Assembly: GCA_014465955.1 (NCBI GenBank)
Contig: JACTVT010000006.1
Coordinates: forward strand, 1 to 63,715
DNA: 63,715 bases
Source: Eubacterium sp.
GTDB taxonomy: Bacteria; Bacillota; Clostridia; Oscillospirales; Acutalibacteraceae
Reading direction: 5' to 3'
Part shown: piece after piece, positions 25,420 to 34,131 of the stretch
Layout: every line of letters starts with the position of its first letter
How positions within the stretch are numbered: the first letter of the stretch is position 1
Notes under the pieces: model-generated
The model's database searches: none
The model's input: only the letters and a program-made list of their open reading frames with translations
Told to the model about the DNA's origin: nothing
Made by a program: the position numbers and the translations under genes

Positions 25420-27447
25420 ATGATTAATCTTAATGATGATATAAAATTCATTAAAGGTGTTGGAGAAAAAAGAGCCGAGCTTTTCAGAAAGCTCGGCATT
25501 TCCGATATTGGCTCACTTGTGCATTATTTTCCAAGAAATTATCAGGACTGGTCAAAGGAAATGACTGTTGCCGACTGCACCGACAATGCCGAAGCCTGCA
25601 TAAAAGCAACACTTATCACGCCCGTTTATGAGCACAGGGTAAGAAAGGGAATGACCCTTTACAAATGCAGTTTTACAGACGGAAAAACCACAATTAAGGT
25701 TACAATTTTCAACAACAAATTTCTTGCAAAATCGCTTAAAGAATTTAATGATTACATTCTGTTCGGCAAAATCACAAAGGCTTTAACCTACGCTGAAATG
25801 AGCTCGCCTAAAATTGAAAAGGCAGAGGATAATATCGGCATTCACCCGATTTACCCTGCCACGGAAAAACTGAGTTCCAAAGCCATTTTAAACGTTATCA
25901 AAACCGCGCTTGACAGTCTGCCTGAATTTGTCGAAACACTGCCGAAATACATTATAGAAAAATACGGCCTTTGCAGTCTTGATTTTGCAATCAGGCAGAT
26001 TCATTTTCCGACTGACTTTGAAAACCTTGACAAAGCAAGAAAAAGGCTTGTTTTCGAAGAACTGCTTATTTTACAACTCGGTTTATTAAAACTGAAAAGC
26101 AGAAACAGAGAACAAACAGACCTGATTATAACCGATGATTTTACAAAAGAATATTTCTCACTGTTACCGTTTTCGCCGACAAATGCACAAAAAAATGCAA
26201 TTGCCGACTGCATTGCCGATTTGAAAAAGGGTTACCCGATGAACAGGCTTATTCAGGGCGATGTGGGCAGCGGCAAAACGGCAGTGGCAGGCGGAGCAGT
26301 CTACTCGGCAGTAAAAAACGGCTTTCAATGTGCGCTTATGGCACCTACGGAAATACTTGCCGCACAGCATTTTGAAACACTTTCGTCACTGCTTGAAAAC
26401 ACCGATTTCAGAATTGCACTGATAACGGGAAGCACGCCTGCTAAAGAAAAACGGCTGATAAAATCAAACCTTGCAAACGGTGAAATTGACCTTGTCATCG
26501 GCACACACGCACTGATTCAAAACGATGTTGAATTCAAAAATCTTGCACTTGTAATTACAGATGAACAGCACCGTTTCGGCGTTAATCAGCGCAGTGCTCT
26601 GTCATCAAAAGGCAGAAATGTGCACACAATCGTTATGAGCGCAACACCGATTCCGAGAACGCTGGCACTGATGATTTACGGCGATCTTGATATTTCCGTT
26701 TTAAATGAACTGCCACCGGGTAGGCAGAAAATACGCACCGACGTTGTAAATTCATCATACCACCAAAGAATATACAAATTCATCAGAAATGCAGTTGACA
26801 GCGGCAGGCAGGCATATATTGTATGCAGTCTTGTTGAAGAGGGCGAAACGGATTTAATCCCCGCCGTTCAGTATGCCGAAGAACTCGCAAACACTGCATT
26901 CAGAGGCTATAACATCGGAATTCTGCACGGCAAAATGAAAGCCGCCGACAAAGAAAAAATTATGAAATCCTTTTCAGACGGCGATGTTAAAATTCTGATT
27001 TCCACAACTGTTGTTGAGGTCGGCGTTGATGTGCCGAACGCAACCATTATGGTTATCGAAAACGCCGAGCGTTTCGGTCTTTCACAACTTCATCAGTTAA
27101 GAGGCAGAGTAGGCAGAGGAACAGAGCAGTCCTTCTGTATTCTTGTGTCGGACAGTGAGAGCGAAGCATCAAAAGAGCGCCTTGCAATTATGAAAAAATA
27201 TTCAGACGGCTTTAAAATTGCCGATGAAGATTTAAAGCAGCGAGGACCGGGCGACTTTTTCGGCAACAGGCAGCACGGTCTGCCCGATTTAAAGGTTGCC
27301 GATATGATCGGCGATATGGAAACGCTTAAACTTTGCAGAAAATGCGCAGACGAAATCCTTAAAAAGGATTTTAAACTTGATTTGCCCGAGCATCAGCTGA
27401 TTCTCAATCAAATCAACAATATGTTCAGAAAAACTGCAAATAATTAA
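25420..27447 (+). CDS. recG: ATP-dependent DNA helicase RecG
   Basis: A 675-residue branch-migration helicase for stalled forks and recombination intermediates. An N-terminal wedge/OB domain (about 1-220) precedes the helicase motor: GDVGSGKTAV (Walker A), APTEILAAQH, TDEQHRFGVNQ (motif II), SATPIPRTLAL, TTVVEVGVDVPNA, LHQLRGRVGRG, and the C-terminal FGNRQHGLPDL. Length is normal. It is the last gene of its operon, followed by the repeat-rich gap at 27448. Confidence 0.96.
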   Translation: MINLNDDIKFIKGVGEKRAELFRKLGISDIGSLVHYFPRNYQDWSKEMTVADCTDNAEACIKATLITPVYEHRVRKGMTLYKCSFTDGKTTIKVTIFNNKFLAKSLKEFNDYILFGKITKALTYAEMSSPKIEKAEDNIGIHPIYPATEKLSSKAILNVIKTALDSLPEFVETLPKYIIEKYGLCSLDFAIRQIHFPTDFENLDKARKRLVFEELLILQLGLLKLKSRNREQTDLIITDDFTKEYFSLLPFSPTNAQKNAIADCIADLKKGYPMNRLIQGDVGSGKTAVAGGAVYSAVKNGFQCALMAPTEILAAQHFETLSSLLENTDFRIALITGSTPAKEKRLIKSNLANGEIDLVIGTHALIQNDVEFKNLALVITDEQHRFGVNQRSALSSKGRNVHTIVMSATPIPRTLALMIYGDLDISVLNELPPGRQKIRTDVVNSSYHQRIYKFIRNAVDSGRQAYIVCSLVEEGETDLIPAVQYAEELANTAFRGYNIGILHGKMKAADKEKIMKSFSDGDVKILISTTVVEVGVDVPNATIMVIENAERFGLSQLHQLRGRVGRGTEQSFCILVSDSESEASKERLAIMKKYSDGFKIADEDLKQRGPGDFFGNRQHGLPDLKVADMIGDMETLKLCRKCADEILKKDFKLDLPEHQLILNQINNMFRKTANN

Positions 27448-27464
27448 TAAATTTCTACACACCG

Positions 27465-27812
27465 TCAGACTGTCGAGAAATAGAACAGAATTTTGCATTT
27501 TGCGAGTGGGTGCCGTACATAGGTACTGCCCCCGAGCAAAAGGCAAAAAACGCCAAATCCCTAAGAAACTCGACGTTTCTTAGGGATTTCTATAACGTTA
27601 TTACAAAACGGGTCGATGATTCGTTTTCGACCGCCTGCAATGCAGGATAAAGGGAGAAAAAAGAATTTGCAGCGGTCAAAATTTTTGAGCACATTTTTGT
27701 GCGATTATAAATTTTGGGCACCGCAATCCGAAAGACGCCGACCCCTACAACAGTATGATTACCAACATATATTATAATTCGGCGTGGTTCTGACCATTTA
27801 TCGACAGTCTGA
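27465..27812. mobile_element. Candidate MITE-like non-autonomous element (348 bp)
   Basis: TCAGACTGTCGA (27465-27476) is exactly inverted at 27801-27812, and seven further inner bases match at five places. There is no ORF inside. It holds a nested hairpin (27498-27541: TTTTGC/GCAAAA outside, GTAC/GTAC inside) and a perfect 15-bp terminator stem (27555-27589). This fills most of the 27448-27904 gap. Target-site duplication is not clear. Confidence 0.5.
27555..27589. terminator. Perfect 15-bp stem-loop terminator
   Basis: AAATCCCTAAGAAAC (27555-27569), loop TCGAC, GTTTCTTAGGGATTT (27575-27589). It lies 107 bases after recG and can stop transcripts in either direction, though the U tract is short. 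Confidence 0.7.
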
Positions 27813-27904
27813 TGCAACCATTGGTTGCCGAATTGACAGGGCATAATGGTGGATATGCAACCGTCGCTTATGCTAAAATAACGGCAGTCAAGGAGGTAAT
27901 TCAT

Positions 27905-28558
27905 ATGAATATTGCAGACAGAATTCAGCATCTGCGAAAGGCAAAGGGCATTTCACAAGAAGAACTTGCCGACAAAATAGGCGTTTCAAGGCAGGCGGTT
28001 TCAAAATGGGAGAGCGAACAGAGCACACCCGATATTGACAAAATCATTCTGCTGAGTGATTATTTTGAAACAACAACCGATTACCTTATTAAAGGTATTG
28101 AACCGACAGAAGAAAATAAGCCGACAGCAGAACATAAAGAAAAACCGAATGCGCTGATTTTTACGTTTGCAGGCACAATTCTTAATGCCGTCGGACTGAT
28201 TGCGGCATTCGCAATTGAACTGACAAAACAAACGCCCTTATCATTAGGAATAGGCTTTATTATACTGATAATGGGCACAGGCATTTTTAAAGCAGGGCAA
28301 ATCATCAACAGTGATAAAAAAAGGCAGGCACGCAACCTGTTTTCCGCTGTCAATATATGGCTGCTGATGTTTATTCCGCTTTCTCAGATTGCAAACATTA
28401 TTGCAGGGGTCACACGTGGATTTTCCCCGTCAATTTCTCCGTTCCCCGAAATTGAAAGCACATTTACGGCGCTGACTGTATTTCTCATATTATATCTGCC
28501 GATATGCATCATTACAGATATAATTGTGTGGGTTAAATCAAAAAAGCATGAGCAATAG
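27905..28558 (+). CDS. XRE-family regulator with membrane helices
   Basis: A 217-residue protein starting at ATG 27905, behind AAGGAGG. Residues 1-65 are a Cro/CI-type HTH (IADRIQHLRKAKGISQEELADKIGVSRQAVSKWE). Residues 90-215 carry about four hydrophobic helices. XRE-membrane fusions are common in Clostridia, where they may sense envelope conditions; nothing here shows the signal. It stands alone between the MITE-like element and a terminator. Confidence 0.88.
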   Translation: MNIADRIQHLRKAKGISQEELADKIGVSRQAVSKWESEQSTPDIDKIILLSDYFETTTDYLIKGIEPTEENKPTAEHKEKPNALIFTFAGTILNAVGLIAAFAIELTKQTPLSLGIGFIILIMGTGIFKAGQIINSDKKRQARNLFSAVNIWLLMFIPLSQIANIIAGVTRGFSPSISPFPEIESTFTALTVFLILYLPICIITDIIVWVKSKKHEQ

Positions 28559-28593
28559 TACGGGAAGGCACGGAGACCCTCCCCTACAAATGA

Positions 28594-28622
28594 AGTCTTT
28601 CCATAAGGGAAAGGCTTTTTTA
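28594..28622 (+). terminator. Intrinsic terminator after the XRE gene
   Basis: AGTCTTTCC (28594-28602) pairs with GGAAAGGCT (28608-28616, one G-U pair), followed by a run of T. Confidence 0.7.
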
Positions 28623-28695
28623 ATGATATTAAAATATTATATGCTCTGCTTTTCTTGGATTTTTTCATAATTCCTGTACCATTTTATTGAAATGA

Positions 28696-28724
28696 TTGAC
28701 ATACGCTTTAAAATAATCTATGTT
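28696..28724 (+). promoter_or_regulatory. Promoter of the APH-MATE pair
   Basis: TTGACA (28696-28701), 17 bases, TATGTT (28719-28724), 32 bases before ATG 28756. Confidence 0.55.
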
Positions 28725-28755
28725 TAATATAAAGATAAATTCGGAGGGAAAATTT

Positions 28756-29733
28756 ATGGTAAGCAAAACAAAACACCTACTTGATGACAAAACAATAAAA
28801 GTTATGTGCAGAAAAGCAGGAATTGAAAACGTTAAAAACATTGCACCGCTCGGTGCAGGCGAATTCAATGCCGTATATGAAATTACGGCTGACAGGGCAT
28901 ATGTGCTTAAAATCGCACCGAAAAACGACACGCCTGTTATGACATATGAAAAAAATATGATGCAGACGGAGGTCTATTGGTACGATATAATAAGAAACAA
29001 CACAGACATTAAAGTGCCCGATGTTTATTACACCGATTTTTCAAAAACGCTTATTCCGTCTGACTGGTTTATTATGGAAAAACTTGAGGGCAGACAGAGA
29101 AATGAAATAAAAATGGACAAATCCGAACTTAACAAAAGAACCGCACATATGGCTGCCGAAATACATTATATTAAAAATGACAGATTCGGCTATGTTCAGA
29201 ACGGTCTCTATGATAACTGGTATGATGCACTTTCAAATATGATTAAAAATCTTTTGCTTGATGCACGCAAAATGAACAAAAAGTCAAAAAGAGGCGAAAA
29301 ACTTTTAAATTATGCCGAAAAATATAAAAATATATTAAAAGCAGTGCCCTGCTCAATGGTGAATTATGATATCTGGGATCCAAATGTTATCTGCCGTGAG
29401 CATAATAACGGCGAAATTGAATTTCAATGGATAGACCCCGAAAGAAGTTTCTGGGGTGACAGAATTTTTGATTTCATCTGCCTTGACAGCATTATGGACA
29501 CAATGAAGAATAAAAAAGAATCAATTAAAAATTACAACGAAAAAGCCGAAATTCCCGTTGAAATAAACAGAGAAACTGAAATACGCTTTGCCTTTGCAAT
29601 GGGGCTTCTTGCACTTATTCAGGAGGTTGAAAAATATTATCGCTACACGCCGCATCATTTTGGATGGTGGCGTAACGTAATCGGCAGTAATTATTATTAC
29701 GCCGAAACATTCAGGGTTCTGAAGAATGGCTGA
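28756..29733 (+). CDS. APH-fold phosphotransferase
   Basis: A 325-residue kinase-like protein of the aminoglycoside/choline phosphotransferase family. ATP-binding parts: LGAGEFNAVYEI and VLKIAPK. The catalytic loop reads MVNYDIWDPNVI in place of HxDxxxxN (H replaced by N, D and N kept), and the metal site is WIDPERSFWGD. ATG 28756 is chosen because GGAGGG precedes it. It overlaps the MATE gene by eight bases, so the two are co-translated. Substrates in this family range from antibiotics to sugars and lipids; resistance is possible but not shown. Confidence 0.8.
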   Translation: MVSKTKHLLDDKTIKVMCRKAGIENVKNIAPLGAGEFNAVYEITADRAYVLKIAPKNDTPVMTYEKNMMQTEVYWYDIIRNNTDIKVPDVYYTDFSKTLIPSDWFIMEKLEGRQRNEIKMDKSELNKRTAHMAAEIHYIKNDRFGYVQNGLYDNWYDALSNMIKNLLLDARKMNKKSKRGEKLLNYAEKYKNILKAVPCSMVNYDIWDPNVICREHNNGEIEFQWIDPERSFWGDRIFDFICLDSIMDTMKNKKESIKNYNEKAEIPVEINRETEIRFAFAMGLLALIQEVEKYYRYTPHHFGWWRNVIGSNYYYAETFRVLKNG

Positions 29734-31045
29734 TAAACTTTTAAAAACAGAAGAAATGCGCACAAAAAGTATTCCGCTGTTAATTCTGAAATACTCACTT
29801 TCAACCTTTGCCGCACTGTTTTTCAACGAACTTTACAACATTGTTGACACTGTTTTCGTAAGCCGCGGTGTTGGTGACAACGCAATGGGCGGAGTATCAA
29901 TCATTTTTCCTTTTATCCTTATTCAAAGTGCCGTATCGCAGACAATCGGCTCAGGCGCCGCCACAATAGTTTCAAAACATTTAGGCAAAAATGATTTTGA
30001 AAAAGCAGGAAATACAACGGCTAACGCAATGCTTGCTTTTTACTCGGTTTCAATCACTATAACCGTACTTGGGCTGATTTTTATAAAACCCCTGCTCCGC
30101 CTGTTCGGCGCAACAGATGATATTATGCCCTTTGCTAAGGAATATTTTACAATCATTTTGCTTGGAAATGTATTTTCGACAGGCTTTTCATCTATAATCA
30201 GAGCAGAAGGAAAAATGGTCTACTCTCTGCTGATATGGCTGATACCCACTGCCGTGAATGTTTCGCTTGACGCAGTTTTCATTTACGGGCTTCATATGGG
30301 CGTAAAGGGGGCGGCGCTGGCAACAGTAATCTGCTATTTTACAAGTTTTCTTATGTGGGTAATCTTTATCAATAAACTTTCTGTTCAAAAACTGAAAAAG
30401 CCCGAAATTGATTTTAAAATTATAAAAAATATAATCGCGCTCGGAATCCCGATGCTTTTGCAGCTTGGCAGCATTTCAATTTTATTTGCACTTATAAACA
30501 AGGTGCTTTCATTAAACGGAGGAACGCTCGGCATTAACACATTTGCGTATGTAAGCAAAATTCTCAGTTTTGCAATTGTGCCGTTCAACGCTGTTGCCGC
30601 GGCAATTTCACCGATTATAAGTTACAATCACGGCGCAATGGCAATAAAAAGAATAAACAAAACCTTTAACAGCAGTATAATAATCTGTGAAGCATATGCC
30701 GTTTTGGGCTTAATCTTTGCTTTTGCATTATCGGGAAGTATTCTAAAAATATTTACCGATGATGCCCAGATAATTAATCAGGGAACACAGGCACTAAAAG
30801 CATTGTCGTTTGCAATGCCGTTTCTGCCTGTTACGCTAATTTCGAGAACTTATTTTCAGGCAATGGAGCAAAAAACAAATGCAATAATATCAAACAGTCT
30901 TTTGCTGATATTTGCACTTGTCTCCATTATTATTTTTACGGCAGTATGGGGAATTCAGACCATATATTTTTCCATATCGGCTGCCTGCATACTGTCCTGC
31001 ACGGTATCGGTTATTATAAAAGCAAAGGGCAGAAAACAACTGTAA
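29726..31045 (+). CDS. MATE-family efflux transporter
   Basis: A 439-residue multidrug and toxin extrusion protein with 12 membrane helices. The opening MRTKSIPLLILKYSLSTFAA and ELYNIVDTVFVSRGVGDNAMGGVSI (residues 37-61) are typical of clostridial MATE proteins. Length is normal. It is coupled to the phosphotransferase and ended by the hairpin at 31087. The drug or metabolite exported is unknown. Confidence 0.9.
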   Translation: MADKLLKTEEMRTKSIPLLILKYSLSTFAALFFNELYNIVDTVFVSRGVGDNAMGGVSIIFPFILIQSAVSQTIGSGAATIVSKHLGKNDFEKAGNTTANAMLAFYSVSITITVLGLIFIKPLLRLFGATDDIMPFAKEYFTIILLGNVFSTGFSSIIRAEGKMVYSLLIWLIPTAVNVSLDAVFIYGLHMGVKGAALATVICYFTSFLMWVIFINKLSVQKLKKPEIDFKIIKNIIALGIPMLLQLGSISILFALINKVLSLNGGTLGINTFAYVSKILSFAIVPFNAVAAAISPIISYNHGAMAIKRINKTFNSSIIICEAYAVLGLIFAFALSGSILKIFTDDAQIINQGTQALKALSFAMPFLPVTLISRTYFQAMEQKTNAIISNSLLLIFALVSIIIFTAVWGIQTIYFSISAACILSCTVSVIIKAKGRKQL

Positions 31046-31086
31046 AAATAAGAACACGATGATGGCATCGTACCCGGCAACATATA

Positions 31087-31121
31087 AAACACCGCAGAAA
31101 CCAAGTGTTTCTGCGGTGTTT
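31087..31121. terminator. Bidirectional terminator
   Basis: AAACACCGCAGAAAC (31087-31101), CAAGT, GTTTCTGCGGTGTTT (31107-31121): a perfect 15-bp stem between the convergent MATE and PASTA-kinase genes. Confidence 0.8.
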
Positions 31122-31141
31122 AACATTTTTCAATTATAATT

Positions 31142-32851
31142 TTATTGAGCAGGCACGGTTTCCGACGGCGGTTCGGTGGTGGTTTCCGCTGCACCGTAAA
31201 CCTGAATCAAAACTTCTTCACCTTTGGCTACGGTTGAGCCTGCCGACGGTGCCATACCGTAATTCGATTTCACCTTACCCTCGGTATATGTGCCGTCATT
31301 ATAAACAGTCACAATTTTCACTTCAAAACCCTCTGCCTCAAGTTTGCTGACTGCCTCATCCTTCATAAGTCCGCCGACATCGGGAACATTTGCAGTTTCA
31401 ACACCTTTGCTGACTGTAAGAACAATGGCAGTACCCTCGGTAACCGTTTCGCCCTGAGCAATGCTCTGCTTAAACACAATTCCTTCTTCCACATCTGCAG
31501 AATACGCATACTCAAATGTAATTTTGAACTGAGCATTCCACGGTCCGTTATTTTTGATATCACTTTCGGCATAACCAACCGAACTGAAATCAGGCACGGT
31601 AACATTTGCAAGTGTTGTAGGCGCAGTTGTGGTCTCTTTTTCAAGCAAACCAAGTGTATTGACTGCATAAAAAGCGCCTGCGGCAACTGCAACCAAAACA
31701 ACAAGTGCAATTATAAGTTTTGTGATTTTCTTTTTCTTTTCTTTTTCGGCTCTCTTCGCCTCACGCTGAGCCTCTCTTGCACGGTGAAGTTCCTGCTGCT
31801 TTGCCTCCTGAACGGCAGGGTCAGTTCTTTTTACGTCCTCACCCGCCTGTGAGGTTGTTGCTGATTTTGCAACTACCGAAGGTGCAGCGTTCAGCAGTTC
31901 TCTGTAATCATAAATCGTCTGTATACGCTTTTCCGGGTAAATCTGAAGTCCGCCGCCAAGCGCTTTGATAACATGAGCAGGAATTTTTTCGGCAATCCTG
32001 TTTGGTATCATAAGTTTATCGTTTGACTCTCTTGAAACTGCATCGGGAGGATTTGTGCCGACCAGCGCTCTGTAAATACAGGCAGAAAAAGCATATATAT
32101 CCGTAGCGGGGCAGACTTTGTGATTGTTCTCATACTGCTCAAGGGCAGTATAACCCTCGTGTACATTAAATTCCATCTCGCTTGAAGCATAATTGCACTC
32201 GTTAATGCAAAATCCTGCAAGCCTTACCTTACCGTCTCTGCACAAAACAAGATTATCGGGATTAATTCCGCCGTGAATAATACCGTTTGAATGAAGATTT
32301 TCAAGCGTGGTAAGCACAGGCATAAACATAAGCCTTGCCTTATCCCACAGAATATTATTTTCATCTGTTTTAAGCAGAAAATCATGCAATGTTACATAAT
32401 CCGTTTTTTCACAGACTGCATACGCCGTCTGATTAGCCTCAAAAACATCAAGCACGGGAATAACGGCAGAAAGTGCATTCATACTGCGAAGCGTCTGCCA
32501 CAATTTTAAAAATTCTGCTTTATATGAATTATAATTTTTTCTGAAACGCTCACGAATATGAACATCGTTATTACCCTCAAGCCTGTTTGCAATGCCCTTA
32601 GGCAGAAATTCACGGATTGTGACAACTGCGTCCTTCTGCATATCATAGCCGATATAAGTAACAGCATCGCTTTCTTCATTAATGACATTGCCGACTGCAT
32701 ACCTTGATGCCAGCACTGTTTTTCGCTGAAGATAAAGCATCGGCGTGATTTTATCATTATCAAAACCGCATTGACTGCAAACACTGCCTGCGGTTAATTT
32801 TTCAAAGCAGTTCATACAAATATTATCTGCAAAATCCATTCTAATTTCCAT
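31142..32851 (-). CDS. Zinc-ribbon, pseudokinase-like and PASTA membrane protein
   Basis: About 569 residues from ATG 32851 (GGAAAGG just before; the frame is open up to ATG 32938). An N-terminal zinc ribbon (ICMNCFEKL...CSQCGF) is followed by a Ser/Thr kinase fold (about 45-310), a charged linker, one membrane helix (LIIALVVLVAVAAGAFYAV) and two PASTA domains outside. Catalytic residues look lost: the VAIK lysine is R (VVTIREFLP), HRD is HGG (HGGINPDNL), and DFG is AGF. PASTA kinases sense muropeptides or lipid II and govern cell-wall growth; this one is probably a scaffold or a divergent kinase. No PP2C phosphatase gene is nearby. Confidence 0.85.
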   Translation of the reverse strand: MEIRMDFADNICMNCFEKLTAGSVCSQCGFDNDKITPMLYLQRKTVLASRYAVGNVINEESDAVTYIGYDMQKDAVVTIREFLPKGIANRLEGNNDVHIRERFRKNYNSYKAEFLKLWQTLRSMNALSAVIPVLDVFEANQTAYAVCEKTDYVTLHDFLLKTDENNILWDKARLMFMPVLTTLENLHSNGIIHGGINPDNLVLCRDGKVRLAGFCINECNYASSEMEFNVHEGYTALEQYENNHKVCPATDIYAFSACIYRALVGTNPPDAVSRESNDKLMIPNRIAEKIPAHVIKALGGGLQIYPEKRIQTIYDYRELLNAAPSVVAKSATTSQAGEDVKRTDPAVQEAKQQELHRAREAQREAKRAEKEKKKKITKLIIALVVLVAVAAGAFYAVNTLGLLEKETTTAPTTLANVTVPDFSSVGYAESDIKNNGPWNAQFKITFEYAYSADVEEGIVFKQSIAQGETVTEGTAIVLTVSKGVETANVPDVGGLMKDEAVSKLEAEGFEVKIVTVYNDGTYTEGKVKSNYGMAPSAGSTVAKGEEVLIQVYGAAETTTEPPSETVPAQ

Positions 32852-32858
32852 AGCCTTT

Positions 32859-32910
32859 CCGACTACAATTAGGTCATTAAAAATCATTAATACGCTTTGC
32901 CTGTAGTCGG
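32859..32910 (-). promoter_or_regulatory. Hairpin directly before the PASTA-kinase ribosome binding site
   Basis: CCGACTACA and TGTAGTCGG (32859-32867 and 32902-32910) pair perfectly, and the stem foot touches GGAAAGG of the gene starting at 32851. The rest of the 32852-33162 gap holds two more inverted repeats (CTCAAAATT 32939-32947 with 32960-32968; GATTAGT 32982-32988 with 33001-33007) and the yhaM promoter. Confidence 0.4.
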
Positions 32911-33083
32911 ACAAGGCGTATAGTGGAAATTCAGCCATCTCAAAATTATGCCACAGGCAAATTTTGAGGGCAATATAATTTGATTAGTGTGATTTTTCAT
33001 ACTAATCACCTTAATATCCTTATAGATATATTAATACATTATATAGTTTAACAATTGACGCACCGTTTGTCAAGCAAGGGTGC

Positions 33084-33112
33084 TTGATAAAAAAAGAGTT
33101 ATGTTATATAAT
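33084..33112 (+). promoter_or_regulatory. Promoter of the yhaM-prmA-hydrolase group
   Basis: TTGATA (33084-33089), 17 bases, TATAAT (33107-33112), about 50 bases before ATG 33163. Confidence 0.75.
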
Positions 33113-33162
33113 TAATATAGTTTTAATTTATTAACAGAATTTAATTATTTGAGGTACAGACT

Positions 33163-34128
33163 ATGAATTTTACGAACTTACCGAACGGAATGTGTGACGG
33201 CTTTGTTCTTCTCAAAAAATGTGAAGAAAAGAAAACGAAAAACGGTTCAACTTATCTCGATCTGATTATCGGTGATAAAGACGGCGAACTGCCTGCCAAA
33301 CTGTGGGATTACAACGGCGGTGATATGTTTGAGGCTGAAATGGTTGTTAAAATCAGGGGAACTGTTGAGCAGTACAACGGCAAAGAGCAGTTCAGAGTAG
33401 CACAAATCCGCCCTGCTTCATCATCAGACAATTACAATATTGCAGACCTTGTACCTGCGTCGGAAGTAGGCGGAGCACAAATTTTTGATATGCTGATGAG
33501 GCGTGTAAACGCATTTAAAGACAGTGACCTGAAAGCCGTTGTTTCATCAATTATGCAGGATAAAAAAGATGTTCTTATCACCTGCCCTGCCGCTTTCAGA
33601 CTGCACCACGCAATGCTCGGCGGCCTTATGCTGCACACAATCTCCATAGTCAGAATGGCAGAGGAAATTTGTAAAATTTACCCGAATATTGACAAAGATT
33701 TGCTTTTATCAGGCGCAATTCTGCACGATGTTGCTAAAACGTGGGAGTTTGAACTTTCCAAGTCGGGTCTTGTAAAAAGTTACTCAACAGAAGGCGAACT
33801 GATAGGTCACCTTGTAAAAGGCGCAATGTATGTTGAAGAAAAAGCAAAGGAACTGGGTATAAAAAACGAAAAAATCGCCCTGCTTGAACATATGATTTTG
33901 AGCCACCACGGTGTGCCTGAATTCGGCTCACCGATAAGACCGATGTTTTTAGAGGCTGAAATCCTATCGTCACTTGACACGCTTGATGCCGCTATTTTTG
34001 AAATCAACAGTGCAACAAGCAAGGTTGAAAAAGGTTCATTTACCGACAGGCAGTGGGCGCTTGACAACAGAAAACTCTATAACCACGGGCTTTCATCAAC
34101 AGAGCACAAAGTAAATCTTGGAGATTAA
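33163..34128 (+). CDS. yhaM: 3'-5' exoribonuclease YhaM-like (OB + HD)
   Basis: A 321-residue nuclease. The N-terminal OB-fold (DGFVLLKKCEEKKTKNGSTYLDLIIGD at residues 12-38) binds nucleic acid. The HD domain carries FRLHHAMLGGLMLHT, GAILHDVAKTWEF (HD pair), LEHMILSHHG and a late aspartate in SLDTLDAA. Length matches YhaM (about 315). ATG 33163 stands behind GAGGT. In Bacillus YhaM trims RNA and DNA 3' ends. It is three bases from prmA. Confidence 0.9.
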   Translation: MNFTNLPNGMCDGFVLLKKCEEKKTKNGSTYLDLIIGDKDGELPAKLWDYNGGDMFEAEMVVKIRGTVEQYNGKEQFRVAQIRPASSSDNYNIADLVPASEVGGAQIFDMLMRRVNAFKDSDLKAVVSSIMQDKKDVLITCPAAFRLHHAMLGGLMLHTISIVRMAEEICKIYPNIDKDLLLSGAILHDVAKTWEFELSKSGLVKSYSTEGELIGHLVKGAMYVEEKAKELGIKNEKIALLEHMILSHHGVPEFGSPIRPMFLEAEILSSLDTLDAAIFEINSATSKVEKGSFTDRQWALDNRKLYNHGLSSTEHKVNLGD

Positions 34129-34131
34129 GAT

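Noticed and set aside
33038..33073. Minus-strand promoter for the PASTA-kinase gene (TTGACA at 33073-33068 with TATAAT at 33043-33038)
   Set aside because: The spacer is 24 bases, too long for a sigma-A promoter, and the alternative -10 at 17 bases is poor.
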